Positions 35,797 to 45,327 of a stretch of 64,000 nucleotides of DNA are shown one piece after another. The stretch covers positions 124,001 through 188,000 of the forward strand of contig JADJTQ010000002.1 in NCBI GenBank assembly GCA_016711125.1, written 5' to 3'. The DNA comes from Saprospiraceae bacterium (GTDB taxonomy: Bacteria > Bacteroidota > Bacteroidia > Chitinophagales > Saprospiraceae). The position numbers and the translations under genes were made by a program. The notes under the pieces were generated by a model. The model ran no database searches. It saw only the letters and a program-made list of their open reading frames with translations, and was not told where the DNA came from. The number at the start of each line of letters is the position of its first letter. The stretch's first letter is position 1.

Positions 35797-37626
35797 ATGA
35801 GCCAGTTTATAGTATCTGCCCGAAAATACCGACCGCTGAAGTTTGATGACGTTATTGGGCAGGAACACGTAAGCAAGACTTTAAAAAATGCTATCCGGCA
35901 AAATACCCTGGCTCATGCATTTCTTTTTTGTGGCCCCCGGGGTGTGGGTAAAACGACTTGTGCGCGAATTTTAGCTAAAGTACTTAACTGTAAAAATGTA
36001 ACTTCCGAAACCGAACCATGCAATCAATGCGATTCGTGTCTCTCGTTTGATCGCAATGCATCTTTAAATATCATCGAGCTGGATGCCGCCTCAAATAATG
36101 GGGTAGAGCACATACGATCTCTCAACGAGCAGGTGCGTTTTCAACCACAGGAAGGACGATACAAAGTCTTTATCATTGATGAGGTACACATGCTCTCCAC
36201 CCCGGCATTCAATGCTTTTCTAAAAACCCTGGAAGAACCACCGCCGTACGGAATTTTCATTCTGGCTACGACCGAAAAGCATAAGATTATCCCGACCATT
36301 CTGTCAAGGTGTCAGATCTTTGATTTTCGTCGCATCAGGGTTGATGATATTGTCAAACAGCTGGAATACATCTGCGAAAGTCAAGAGATTGATGCTGATC
36401 AGGAAGCTCTGCATATGATTGCAAGCAAATCAGATGGTGCCTTGCGTGATGCTTTGAGCATATTTGACAAGTTGGCAAGCTTTGGTGGTAAAAAAATAAC
36501 CTATCAGGATGTCATTTCAAATCTCAATATCCTGGACTACGATTACTTCTTTAAAGTGGTCGAGGCAATGCTGATGGGTGATATTGGCGAAGTACTTCGG
36601 ATTTTTGATGAGATCCAACAGAAAGGTTTTGAAGCGGATGCCTTTCTAAATGGTTTGGCTGAACATTTTCGCAATTTGCTGGTATGTCATCACCAGTCGA
36701 TTCATCATCTGCTTGAACTTAGTGATCAGGTTAAAACCTCCTATATCAATCAGGCCAAATTGGTAGAAGAGAGTTTCATTTTAAGCGCGCTCGATATCGC
36801 CAATGATTGCGATATCAACTATCGAATGGCAAAAAATAAGCGCCTGCATGTAGAGATGGGACTGATTAAAATGAATTTCGTACGACAATTGAAATTAATC
36901 GGTACTGCGGAAGAGCCGGAAAAAAAAAGTGAGGTCGCTAGAGCAGGGGCAAAAGTAACGGACAAGGGTTTTGCAAACGCCAAGATTTCAACTGCTGATT
37001 TGTCTGTAAAGGAGACTGCGCGACAACAGGTTGATAGTAAAGTCGATACGGCAATTATAAACAAAACTACACTCCCCGACACTGAATTAGCCGATTCAAG
37101 ATCAGACCAGGAAAATCCGACGGAAACCCCAATGGGTGAGAGTTTGCCCTTTAGTCTTAAGAAGAAAGACAATAACCTACCCGGGCTTAATTCACTCAGT
37201 CATTTTGTCAAGGCCGTTGAGCGCAAATACGAAGAAACTAAAGATCTCGGATCACTGGTTGTTTCACTCGAGCAGGTGCAATCGATTTGGGACGAATATT
37301 TAGAAAATCAGACCTCACAAACAGTAAAAGCTGTCTTGCAAAAGACTCAGTTAGATGTTGTAAAGAACTCGATTGTCGCCACTGTAGGTAGTATGGTATC
37401 AAAGTCGGTGATCTTACAGGAAGTAACCCTCATCGAGGAATTACGAGATAAACTGGGGATACCTAAACTGACTATCAGAATCGAGATCGATGAGCGAAAT
37501 ATCGAATCCAATGAGCGGCCAAAATTGCTGACAACTAAAGAAAAATTTGAGTACATGTGTGAGCTGAATCCGCAATTGGTCTCCTTTCTGGGCAAATTTG
37601 GATTGAAACCAGATAATGATATTTAG
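35797..37626 (+). CDS. dnaX: DNA polymerase III gamma/tau subunit
   Basis: 609 residues. The AAA+ core has Walker A GPRGVGKT (46-53), a zinc site with four Cys (NCKN ... CNQCDSC), Walker B IIDEVHML and the SRC motif LSRCQIFDF. Residues 340-470 are a low-complexity linker rich in Lys, Thr and Asp, and the C-terminal part is a divergent tau-like domain. It is the ATP-driven motor of the clamp loader together with the HolB encoded at 21-22 kb. I see no programmed slippery site that would give a separate gamma form. Confidence 0.95.
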   Translation: MSQFIVSARKYRPLKFDDVIGQEHVSKTLKNAIRQNTLAHAFLFCGPRGVGKTTCARILAKVLNCKNVTSETEPCNQCDSCLSFDRNASLNIIELDAASNNGVEHIRSLNEQVRFQPQEGRYKVFIIDEVHMLSTPAFNAFLKTLEEPPPYGIFILATTEKHKIIPTILSRCQIFDFRRIRVDDIVKQLEYICESQEIDADQEALHMIASKSDGALRDALSIFDKLASFGGKKITYQDVISNLNILDYDYFFKVVEAMLMGDIGEVLRIFDEIQQKGFEADAFLNGLAEHFRNLLVCHHQSIHHLLELSDQVKTSYINQAKLVEESFILSALDIANDCDINYRMAKNKRLHVEMGLIKMNFVRQLKLIGTAEEPEKKSEVARAGAKVTDKGFANAKISTADLSVKETARQQVDSKVDTAIINKTTLPDTELADSRSDQENPTETPMGESLPFSLKKKDNNLPGLNSLSHFVKAVERKYEETKDLGSLVVSLEQVQSIWDEYLENQTSQTVKAVLQKTQLDVVKNSIVATVGSMVSKSVILQEVTLIEELRDKLGIPKLTIRIEIDERNIESNERPKLLTTKEKFEYMCELNPQLVSFLGKFGLKPDNDI

Positions 37627-37721
37627 ATTCAACAGCCTACTAAAGGATTGAGGGAAGAGGCAAACAATTTATATGGAGGTTTGTTCAAAATTTAGCAACA
37701 TACGCTTGTCATAATTTACTT

Positions 37722-38414
37722 ATGGATCAATCAAACTACTGGTACCTTCAAAATATTGACGCTATCGGTATTTTTTGTCCGGATAAGATGATGTCCCGTG
37801 CCGATCTACATCAGGAAAAGACCTTTAAGAAAGGAGAATACATCTATCTCAAGGACGACGACAACGATAAAATCTACATGCTAGTCAACGGTCGAGTCAA
37901 AATTGGTTCATATGGCGAAGCTGATAAGGAAATCATTAAGGCCATTTTGGGTAAAGGTGAAGTATTTGGTGAGCTGGCGATGATATCAGATGGCAAACGC
38001 AATGAATTTGCCCAAGCCATGGAAGAGACTGAAGTCTGTGCTGTGCGTAAAGATGACCTTCATTTGTTATTTCATGAGCGATCGGCTTACCACCAATTTT
38101 TTCTCAGGCTATTCGGCAATCGAATTTTAACCATGGAAAATCGGTTGGAGAGACTTGTTTTTAAGGATTCAAGGAGTCGTATTATTGATTTTCTGCTTGA
38201 GTTGATCGACCAGAAAGGAGAACGAGTTGGTTTTGAGATTGTGCTGCGAAAATTTATGACTCATCAGGAACTGGCAAACATGACCGCAACTTCCCGGCAG
38301 ACGGTCACCACCGTGCTCAATGACCTTCGATCTAAAGACATCATCAAATTTGATCGACGACGTTTATTAATCAGAGATCGCGAAAAGTTGGTGCTTCAAC
38401 TATCTTCAACTTAA
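37722..38414 (+). CDS. Crp/Fnr-family transcription regulator
   Basis: 230 residues: an N-terminal cyclic-nucleotide-type beta roll (KGEYIYLKDDDNDKIYMLVNGRVKIG ... GEVFGELAMISDGKRNEF) and a C-terminal winged helix (LRKFMTHQELANMTATSRQTVTTVLNDL). The position where CRP has the cAMP-binding Arg-Ser reads RNEFA, and no N-terminal Fe-S Cys set is present, so the signal is probably neither cAMP nor an FNR cluster. It lies nine bases before pyrD. The target genes are unknown. Confidence 0.9.
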   Translation: MDQSNYWYLQNIDAIGIFCPDKMMSRADLHQEKTFKKGEYIYLKDDDNDKIYMLVNGRVKIGSYGEADKEIIKAILGKGEVFGELAMISDGKRNEFAQAMEETEVCAVRKDDLHLLFHERSAYHQFFLRLFGNRILTMENRLERLVFKDSRSRIIDFLLELIDQKGERVGFEIVLRKFMTHQELANMTATSRQTVTTVLNDLRSKDIIKFDRRRLLIRDREKLVLQLSST

Positions 38415-38423
38415 CTGCATATC

Positions 38424-39470
38424 TTGTACAGACTACTCAAGCCGCTTTTATTTACTCTGGAGCCGGAGAAAGCCCATGGCTTCACAGTTACCCAGTTGCA
38501 AAGATTATCAAAACTGCCTTTGGCTAGTTCAATCATGCAACACTATTGGAACTTCAGAGATCCAGCACTGGAAGTCGAAAAAATGGGATTACGTTTTAAA
38601 AATCCTGTGGGTTTGGCGGCAGGTTTTGATAAAAATGGGGCGTACATCGATAGTATGCATCATCTGGGTTTTGGATTTCTGGAGGTAGGCACCATCACTC
38701 CTATAGCGCAACCCGGAAATGATAAACCAAGATTATTTCGATTGCCTGATGATCAGGCTCTCATAAACCGGATGGGTTTTAATAACGATGGAGTACATCG
38801 ACTGGTTGAGAATCTCAAACAAGTAAAAACCCCGGGATTGATCATAGGTGGTAATATCGGCAAGAATAAAAACACCCCAAATGAGCAGGCAATCGAAGAC
38901 TATCTGATTTGTTTTCGTAAACTTTTTGACTATGTTGATTATTTTGTTGTCAATGTAAGTAGTCCGAATACACCCGGTCTAAGGAACTTGCAGGAAAAAG
39001 AGCCCCTCACCCAATTATTGCAGGTGCTTCAAGATGAAAATAACCAGAAAGCCCATCGCCGGCCCATACTTTTAAAGATAGCTCCGGACCTGACCCAACA
39101 GCAGCTTGACGATGTATTGGTTGTCGTCGAAGATCAGCAACTCGATGGTATTATTGCAACAAATACGACCCTCGACCGAAAGGGCTTAAAGGCACCTGAC
39201 TCGCTGCTGCAGAAGATAGGGGCAGGTGGATTGAGTGGTGCACCATTGACCAAGATGGCTACGCAAACCATAGCCTACATTCGCCGTCATACTAAAAGTT
39301 CCTTCACTATAATCGGAGTAGGCGGAATCATGAGCGCAGATGATGCGATCGAAAAACTTGACAACGGAGCGGATCTTATTCAGATATATACCGGTCTGAT
39401 CTTCAGAGGGCCCTGCCTGCCAAAAGAAATAAACCAGATGATTGCCCGGCGAAGTACTAAAAGGCACTGA
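38424..39470 (+). CDS. pyrD: Dihydroorotate dehydrogenase (quinone), class 2
   Basis: 348 residues with the membrane-association helix and start YRLLKPLLFTLEPEKAH, FMN-binding GLAAGFDKNG, the catalytic Ser in VNVSSPNTPGL, and GVGGIMSADDA near the end. It oxidises dihydroorotate to orotate, passing electrons to quinone, in pyrimidine synthesis. The start codon is TTG at 38424; no ATG fits the conserved N-terminus. It follows the Crp/Fnr gene closely. Confidence 0.95.
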   Translation: MYRLLKPLLFTLEPEKAHGFTVTQLQRLSKLPLASSIMQHYWNFRDPALEVEKMGLRFKNPVGLAAGFDKNGAYIDSMHHLGFGFLEVGTITPIAQPGNDKPRLFRLPDDQALINRMGFNNDGVHRLVENLKQVKTPGLIIGGNIGKNKNTPNEQAIEDYLICFRKLFDYVDYFVVNVSSPNTPGLRNLQEKEPLTQLLQVLQDENNQKAHRRPILLKIAPDLTQQQLDDVLVVVEDQQLDGIIATNTTLDRKGLKAPDSLLQKIGAGGLSGAPLTKMATQTIAYIRRHTKSSFTIIGVGGIMSADDAIEKLDNGADLIQIYTGLIFRGPCLPKEINQMIARRSTKRH

Positions 39471-39572
39471 TATTACTGCAAAATGCTATGGCATCAATTT
39501 TGCAATCTCGTAAATGACCCTTGTGCATATCGAGATAAGTTGATGTTAACCAAAGTACACTTAAAGCAGACC

Positions 39573-39677
39573 ATGGAGAAAAATGATACTAGATCGTATT
39601 TAAGCGATCTCAGAATCTGGGTGGTAATTATCTTAACGATTATCTTCCTGATTTTTGTGATCCGGGCTCCTATTTAG
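39573..39677 (+). CDS. 34-residue single-span membrane microprotein
   Basis: The frame from ATG 39573 encodes a soluble head with acidic and basic residues (MEKNDTRSYLSDLR) and one strong membrane helix (IWVVIILTIIFLIFVIR). Its stop overlaps the nadC stop on the other strand by four bases. A longer start at 39483 is possible but adds an unconvincing sequence. It is between pyrD and nadC. Function unknown. Confidence 0.5.
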   Translation: MEKNDTRSYLSDLRIWVVIILTIIFLIFVIRAPI

Positions 39678-40534
39678 ACAACCTTCAGACTCAAATCCAA
39701 TGTCCCCGAAGAATGTGTTAAAGCCCCTACAGAAATGAAATCAACGCCAGTTTCAGCGTAACTTCTGACGTTTTGTAAAGTTATGCCTCCGGAGGCTTCT
39801 GTTTCAAATCTCCGCCGGATCGTAGCTACTGCTTCTTTAAGAAGAGGCAGCTCAAAATTGTCCAGCATGATTCTGGTGATTCGTCCGGTTTTAATTACTT
39901 CGTGCAGCTCTACCAGATTGCGAACCTCGACGGTAATACCGAGATCCAGATGGTTTCTCTCCAGGTATTCGTGCACTCTGGTGATGGCTTTTGCATGTGA
40001 TCCACAGGCGTCGACATGATTATCTTTGATCATGATCCAGTCGTACAATCCATTGCGATAATTGGTACATCCACCAATACTAACTGCCCATTTTTCAATA
40101 AATCGAATGAGAGGTGTCGTTTTTCGGGTATCCAGGATCTTGACTGGGAGACCTTCGACTTCTACCGCAAATCGGCTACTCAGCGTAGCAATACCACTCA
40201 TACGTTGCATACTGTTGAGTACCAGTCTTTCAGCCAGCAGTAAAGCTCGGGTATTGCAGGTCACCAAAAAGGCAATATCACCATAATCTACATCCCTACC
40301 GTCTTCAATTTTGCCGGTAAAAGTACCATTGGGGTCCACGTGCTTGAATATTCGTCTGGCTAATTCGACTCCGGCTATTACACCAACATCTTTAACCAAT
40401 AACCGAGCAGAAGAAATACTCCCGTCATCAATGCAGGCATTGGATGTGTGATCACCCGACCCCACATCTTCAGCGAGAGCTTGAATAATATAATTTTCAA
40501 TGATTTGATCTTCAATCATGTAGTCGGCACTCAT
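39674..40534 (-). CDS. nadC: Nicotinate-nucleotide pyrophosphorylase (quinolinate phosphoribosyltransferase)
   Basis: 286 residues with the family start ALAEDVGSGDHTSNAC, the core LILDTRKTTPLIRFIEKWAV and GGCTNYRNGLYDWIMIKDNH, and the end SGGITLQNVRSYAETGVDFISVGALTHS. It makes nicotinate mononucleotide from quinolinate and PRPP, the step before NadD/NadE. It follows the beta-barrel gene by nine bases. Confidence 0.96.
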   Translation of the reverse strand: MSADYMIEDQIIENYIIQALAEDVGSGDHTSNACIDDGSISSARLLVKDVGVIAGVELARRIFKHVDPNGTFTGKIEDGRDVDYGDIAFLVTCNTRALLLAERLVLNSMQRMSGIATLSSRFAVEVEGLPVKILDTRKTTPLIRFIEKWAVSIGGCTNYRNGLYDWIMIKDNHVDACGSHAKAITRVHEYLERNHLDLGITVEVRNLVELHEVIKTGRITRIMLDNFELPLLKEAVATIRRRFETEASGGITLQNVRSYAETGVDFISVGALTHSSGTLDLSLKVV

Positions 40535-40543
40535 TGTCTGTTT

Positions 40544-41284
40544 TTAGAAGAAGTACGCAAATTTAAGAATTAAACTGTTGAGCGTGCCTTTTGAGTCCTC
40601 ATCTTCTCTCAACCCCGAACCCGTAACTCTTTTGCCATTGTTGGAAGTCACATCGGCCAGCCCCCTTTGAAGGTGCAATCCCATGGTACCATAGTGATCT
40701 CCATTGAGGGGTAAATGAATTCCGGCACCGATACCCCAGGAAAAATTAAAGGGTTTTACATCAGCTCCAATATCTTCCTTTTTTAGCCGTATTCCGGTGG
40801 CATCGATCTTACCGTTTGATTTGCCGATGATCCCCATGTAAAACTCCGGAAAAGCAAGATACATATCAAAAGGTTTATTAGGCAATCCAATGTTGTACCT
40901 TAAACCCATTGGAATTTCAAAAATCTGCAAGGAATAGGTGATTTGCACGTCATCGGGCAATGGTTTTTCACCAGTGTTGTATTTTGACTCAGATAGTTTT
41001 GAATCTGGCAACAGATTGCCTCCAAATTTATGCAGTAAACTACCTCCTTGAGAGAAACTGAAAGAAGCTCCTCCATACAGGTGCATCCATTCGGTAATCG
41101 GATATTCACCTATTCCTCCGACCTTCAGACCAAGTTTGATCCCATTGCTATTGATGAGGTTGTCATTGCTTCGCATCCATCCAATAGTGGGGCTTAAGCT
41201 AATAGCAAAGCTGCCCTCGCCTGTCTGGGCATATAAGAAGGAAAAGCAACATAGCCCGCTCAATACAGCAATAATTTTTTTCAT
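40544..41284 (-). CDS. Outer-membrane beta-barrel protein (porin-type, PorT-like)
   Basis: The start at 41284 gives a signal peptide (IIAVLSGLCCFSFLYAQ); the frame is open further upstream but that part is not protein-like. The mature 225 residues alternate hydrophobic and polar, with strands such as FAISLSPTIGWM, GIKLGLKVGGIGEYP, MHLYGGASFSFSQGG and LNSLILKFAYFF at the C-terminus, as in eight-strand barrels of the OMP_b-brl group. It is cotranscribed with nadC by position. Function unknown. Confidence 0.75.
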   Translation of the reverse strand: MKKIIAVLSGLCCFSFLYAQTGEGSFAISLSPTIGWMRSNDNLINSNGIKLGLKVGGIGEYPITEWMHLYGGASFSFSQGGSLLHKFGGNLLPDSKLSESKYNTGEKPLPDDVQITYSLQIFEIPMGLRYNIGLPNKPFDMYLAFPEFYMGIIGKSNGKIDATGIRLKKEDIGADVKPFNFSWGIGAGIHLPLNGDHYGTMGLHLQRGLADVTSNNGKRVTGSGLREDEDSKGTLNSLILKFAYFF

Positions 41285-41354
41285 AATATTTAGCGTTGTA
41301 ACTTCGAGGTGAATATAGTCTATTAAAATATAGTATTTAATTTGTTGATATCCA

Positions 41355-42356
41355 ATGATTAAACATTTTCTTGCTCCTTCCATGCTCCTGTTTCTGATTG
41401 CTTGCAAACCTGCCATAAAGGCACCCGACGTGTCACACATTGAAGTAGATCCTGCTCTGATTCGCTTTGAGCAGGAGATGTTTTCTGACTCTAACAATAT
41501 CGATTTAATCCTTAACAATCTTCAAAATAAATATCCAGAGTTTACAGACGTTTTTCTTCATCGGATTATTGCAGATCCTCAATATGGTAATGACGTCATT
41601 TTATCAGCCAGTCACTTTGTCAGTGACTCGTTCATACGCGGCCTGTATACTGACTGTCAGACCCTCTATCTTGATTTTTCGAAGCAGGAACAACAAATCA
41701 AAGATGCGCTCCGCTACTTCAAACATTACTTCCCTGAAAAACCCATACCCGATATCTATACTTGCATCACCGGTTTTGACTACGGATCGTTCACTGTTGG
41801 CGATGACATCCTGAGCATCAGTCTTGATTTTTATTTGGGCGATAATTATCCAAGTTATCATCCAGATATTTTTCCGGCGTTCATTGTCAGAACTATGACC
41901 GAAGACTACCTGGTATCCAAGAGTATTCAAGCATTGGTTGCCAACTATGTAGGTGAAACTACTGGTGCACGGTTGCTGGATTATATGATCAGAAATGGCA
42001 TCGAATTATATATCAAAAGGAAATTATTACCGCGTTCAACTGACGAAATTATTTTTGAATACTCCAGTGATCAACTTGTGTGGCTGGAAGACAATGAGTC
42101 TGAGATCTGGGCCCATCTCATCCAGGAAGATCTCCTCATGAGTGTCGACTACCGCAGTTTCCAAAAAATCATCACTCCTAGTCCCAATGTGCCCAATATG
42201 CCCCCTGATGCCCCGGGCCGATTGGGCAATTGGATCGGCACCAGGATCGTAACACAATTTATGGAGCGGAATCCGGACTTAAGCCTGGACGAACTTATCG
42301 CAATGAATGATGCTCAAAAAATATTGGCGGAGTCTAAGTATAAACCCCGCCAATAG
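41355..42356 (+). CDS. gldB: GldB-like gliding motility lipoprotein
   Basis: 333 residues with a lipobox (LFLIAC), then the GldB pattern: IRFEQEMFSDSNNIDLILNNLQNKYPEF near the N-terminus, DDILSISLDFYLGDNYPSY in the middle, and APGRLGNWIGTRIVTQFMERNP near the end. GldB is required for gliding in Flavobacterium johnsoniae, where it is a membrane lipoprotein of unclear mechanism. The match to family motifs is good but other GldB homologues exist in non-gliding species. Confidence 0.82.
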   Translation: MIKHFLAPSMLLFLIACKPAIKAPDVSHIEVDPALIRFEQEMFSDSNNIDLILNNLQNKYPEFTDVFLHRIIADPQYGNDVILSASHFVSDSFIRGLYTDCQTLYLDFSKQEQQIKDALRYFKHYFPEKPIPDIYTCITGFDYGSFTVGDDILSISLDFYLGDNYPSYHPDIFPAFIVRTMTEDYLVSKSIQALVANYVGETTGARLLDYMIRNGIELYIKRKLLPRSTDEIIFEYSSDQLVWLEDNESEIWAHLIQEDLLMSVDYRSFQKIITPSPNVPNMPPDAPGRLGNWIGTRIVTQFMERNPDLSLDELIAMNDAQKILAESKYKPRQ

Positions 42357-42381
42357 AAATACTCTGACGGACCAGAAAATA

Positions 42382-42984
42382 TTATTTACGAAATAAGCCT
42401 CCCAGTACTTTCATGCCCATGCCAGCCAAATCATCCATGACGCTACCATCTCCATCAGCATCCAGGACTTTTTCAATCAGGCCCATGCCTTCTCTTGACT
42501 TTGAAGCCTGATTGACTGTGCCCGATAAAATCTGGGCCAAACCTCCAAGGTCAAAGCCATTTTGTTTTTTAGCCTGACCAAGAGTACCCATGACGATCGG
42601 AGCTAAAAGTTTCATGAGTTCCGCGCTTTTCAGGAAGTCCAAACCGCTCGTTTTGCTTACCATTTGAACCACATTATTCGTGTTGCCGCCCAAAATGTGC
42701 TCTAAGATCCCCAAGCCGTTGGCCGCTTTGGGTTGAGCTTGAGCTCCTCCTAAAAGACCAATAACATCATTGAGGATACTTCCGTCATGATCCCGATCCA
42801 GTGCACCTAAAAGTGCATTTCCTGCTTCAGGATTTGCTGCATTGCGTGACAATGCACTGACCAAGGTGGCAAATACACCATTGGCTGCACTTACCGTTTG
42901 TTCTTTGTCAGCCCTGATTGTGGTCGAGAGCTGATCAACCACATCGTCGTTCAGCTGGTTTTGTAAAATCTCTAATAAATTCAT
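42382..42984 (-). CDS. DUF937 domain protein
   Basis: 200 residues, rich in Ala, Gly and Leu, with the DUF937 pattern: NGVFATLVSALSRNAANPEAGNALLGAL, then LLGGAQ and a C-terminal ILSGTVNQ followed by LIEKVLDADGDGSVMDDLAGMG. Two DRDHDGS/DADGDGS loops look like calcium-binding Dx[DN]xDG motifs. It is convergent with gldB. Function unknown. Confidence 0.85.
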   Translation of the reverse strand: MNLLEILQNQLNDDVVDQLSTTIRADKEQTVSAANGVFATLVSALSRNAANPEAGNALLGALDRDHDGSILNDVIGLLGGAQAQPKAANGLGILEHILGGNTNNVVQMVSKTSGLDFLKSAELMKLLAPIVMGTLGQAKKQNGFDLGGLAQILSGTVNQASKSREGMGLIEKVLDADGDGSVMDDLAGMGMKVLGGLFRK

Positions 42985-43156
42985 TTTAGTTAATTAAATA
43001 ATGATAAAATAGGCTGGCTAAATTTGGGGTTGAATGTTTTGGGTCTTGGCAGGGATCTAAATCTTCTTGGGTGCACAAGATACTCGGCTTAGCGTTATAT
43101 TTCTCTTTGATATTCCTTGAGAGAGAGGTTTTTAATGTTTGTCATTCAAATATTTG

Positions 43157-43164
43157 TAATTTTG
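43157..43164 (+). promoter_or_regulatory. -7 promoter box for tatA (TAATTTTG)
   Basis: Exact TAnnTTTG match, 21 bp before the tatA ATG, with TTTG at 43138-43141 as a possible -33 element with a short spacer. Confidence 0.6.
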
Positions 43165-43185
43165 GGTTTATTAAAAAAGAAAACA

Positions 43186-43404
43186 ATGAGTCAAGTCATA
43201 TTATTATTCTCACTGGGAGGCCCGGAAGTAATTGTAATACTATTTGCGATCCTTTTGTTGTTTGGTGGAAAGAAAATTCCGGAACTGATGAGAGGTCTCG
43301 GTAAAGGTATTAAGGAGTTTAATAATGCCCGATCTACAATCGAATCTGAACTAAAAGATGGAATGAGGGAATTGGAGGACGAGAAAAAATCCAGCAAGAG
43401 CTAA
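43186..43404 (+). CDS. tatA: Sec-independent translocase subunit TatA/E
   Basis: 72 residues in the TatA format: short N-terminus, one membrane helix (EVIVILFAILLLFGGKKIPELMRGLGKGIKEF) with the conserved FGGKKIPEL and the amphipathic helix that follows, then an acidic tail. It forms the protein-conducting assembly of the twin-arginine pathway. The start at 43186 is chosen over 43117 because the upstream part is not family-like. No tatC in the window. Confidence 0.93.
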   Translation: MSQVILLFSLGGPEVIVILFAILLLFGGKKIPELMRGLGKGIKEFNNARSTIESELKDGMRELEDEKKSSKS

Positions 43405-43405
43405 A

Positions 43406-43900
43406 GTGATTTTGTTATCAAGGTCTTTGATAGCAATCCTATTTTCGCTAGTTTTTATATTTGCGTGTTCGGCAGGTAAGTCAATTATTAGAAAAGAAGA
43501 ACAGGTATATAACACTGATTTTCAGTATGAGGATGATCAGGTGTTAGTACTTCTAATCGATCTATTGCCTAATGAGGCACGTCTTCGTCGAACCAGAATT
43601 GTTGCAGGTGATTTTCGTCCTGTTGTTGAACCTCTCAAGCAAAAAGAAGCTGTGAGAGTGCAATATCTGGACGATCGCAATCAGATTTTATTGGAGAAAA
43701 TCATGGATCACCCACTCTTTCAATATAAAGAGTATAGTGACGAAGGTGGCCGGCTACAGTATATCAGAGTTGAAGAGGAAAAAGGCTCCATGTTACTTCG
43801 TACTCAGTACAGTAAGGCCATCAAATCAATTCGGATTGACTATGGTGACGACAACACTTACCGCAAAATTTCGCAACTGTCCTTGTCGATTGACGACTAG
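43406..43900 (+). CDS. Lipoprotein of unknown function between tatA and the M64 peptidase
   Basis: 164 residues starting at a GTG, one base after the tatA stop. The signal peptide ends in a lipobox (FIFACS). The mature part is beta-rich and carries charged repeats (YEDDQVLVLLIDLLPNEARLRRTRI). It overlaps the peptidase gene start by 11 bp. I do not recognise the family. Confidence 0.65.
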   Translation: MILLSRSLIAILFSLVFIFACSAGKSIIRKEEQVYNTDFQYEDDQVLVLLIDLLPNEARLRRTRIVAGDFRPVVEPLKQKEAVRVQYLDDRNQILLEKIMDHPLFQYKEYSDEGGRLQYIRVEEEKGSMLLRTQYSKAIKSIRIDYGDDNTYRKISQLSLSIDD

Positions 43901-45224
43901 TTTTGTTCTGGTTGCCATCTGTATCACATGTACAGTGCATTCTTTATGCCAGCCATTCCCGGTAGATACCATCATATGGACCGGCCCTGCCAGTGATCGC
44001 ATAAACCTCGTCTTTTTGAGCGACGGATATCAGAGTTCAGAGTTGGAGCAATACATCCAGGATGTTCATCAGGTCGCTGATCATTTCTTTCGGCAAAGCC
44101 CCTTCAGCATTTACAGACAATATTTCAATTTGATCGCAATAAAGGTGCCTTCCAAAGCGTCGGGAGCTAAAACAAATCCCTCAGACGAACACGATACATA
44201 TTTCGGCAGCACCTTCAACTATTCGGGTATCGAAAGACTCCTGGTGGCTCAGAAATCCTTTGCAGCACAAGAGATCCTTTTTGAGCAGTTTCCTTTATTT
44301 GATCAGGCTGTACTGATAGTCAATGATCAAAGGTACGGGGGAAGTGGAGGTTGGTTGGCAACTACCTCAGTGCATGAAAGCGCTCCTGAAATTGCTCTAC
44401 ACGAAATTGGGCACTCATTTGCAGGTCTGGCAGACGAATATTGGGCGGGAGAGCAATTTGCCGCTGAAAAACCCAACATGACTCAATCATTGAGCAGAGA
44501 AAAAGTGACATGGCGAAACTGGTTGGATTATGCCGATGTCGGTGTCTATCTTCATGAAGAGAACCAGACTTGGGCCAGGCCTCACCAAAACTGTAAAATG
44601 AGAGTGCTCAATCCTGAATTTTGCTCGGTATGTCAAGAAAGTCTGGTAAAGAGAATTCATGATCTGACTAATCCAATCATCCACTACCAGCCTGCAACCG
44701 CAACCCTTGATCAGCAAAATGACTCGATTGTGTTTAAGGTTGATTTTCTTGAAACCAATCCAAATTCTTTGCAAGTACAATGGTACGTCAACCAGATCCC
44801 TTACGATTCATACAATGAACTGGTGCTTTACAAAGATCCTGCAGAAGTAATCCTTCAGATAAATATGACGGTGGTCGATACCACCTATTTAGTGAGAGAT
44901 CCTGCGCACTTAGGGAGTCACACCTACAGCCTCAATTGGGAAATTAAATCTGACTCGACGACCGGAAGCGATGATCATTTGGTTAATGTCAGGTTGTTTG
45001 CCTTCCCAAATCCAGCCTCTGATTGGGTTCGGATTGAGTTATCAACAATCCAAAACCAACCAATTATTTTGATGCTGAGAGACATGTCAGGTAAACTTGT
45101 TTATCAGATTTCGGGCTATTCCGGAATATATTTGATACCAGTGGGCCAGATTCCAGCGGGTAGTTATCTCGTCACTGTTTCTGGCCATCAGGTATTAAGC
45201 AGCATTCCGTTTATTAAACAATGA
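43890..45224 (+). CDS. Secreted M64-family metallopeptidase with T9SS type A tail
   Basis: About 444 residues. The zinc motif HEIGHSFAGLADEYW (residues about 170-184) is the HExxHxxxGLADEY signature of the M64 (IgA peptidase) group. A signal segment (TSFVLVAICITCTVHSLCQ) precedes it, and the C-terminus (LFAFPNPASDWVRIELS ... LRDMSGKLVYQISG ... IPFIKQ) is a T9SS type A sorting domain. The start is a TTG at 43890 overlapping the upstream lipoprotein stop; a longer frame exists but is a shadow. Extracellular proteolysis is the inferred role. Confidence 0.88.
   Translation: MTTSFVLVAICITCTVHSLCQPFPVDTIIWTGPASDRINLVFLSDGYQSSELEQYIQDVHQVADHFFRQSPFSIYRQYFNLIAIKVPSKASGAKTNPSDEHDTYFGSTFNYSGIERLLVAQKSFAAQEILFEQFPLFDQAVLIVNDQRYGGSGGWLATTSVHESAPEIALHEIGHSFAGLADEYWAGEQFAAEKPNMTQSLSREKVTWRNWLDYADVGVYLHEENQTWARPHQNCKMRVLNPEFCSVCQESLVKRIHDLTNPIIHYQPATATLDQQNDSIVFKVDFLETNPNSLQVQWYVNQIPYDSYNELVLYKDPAEVILQINMTVVDTTYLVRDPAHLGSHTYSLNWEIKSDSTTGSDDHLVNVRLFAFPNPASDWVRIELSTIQNQPIILMLRDMSGKLVYQISGYSGIYLIPVGQIPAGSYLVTVSGHQVLSSIPFIKQ
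43945..43972. repeat. 28-bp repeat, copy 1 (inside the M64 signal-peptide region)
   Basis: Matches 45328-45355 at 26 of 28 positions in the same orientation; here it encodes the CQPFPVDTI junction of the peptidase. Confidence 0.6.
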
Positions 45225-45327
45225 TCTGATTCTGTCAATTCCCGATGATCAGGTATCATCTTCAAAGACAATTGCAAAATTTTTCGCTCCAACTCTGATG
45301 TACTGCTGTATTGAGTGCGAAGCAACA

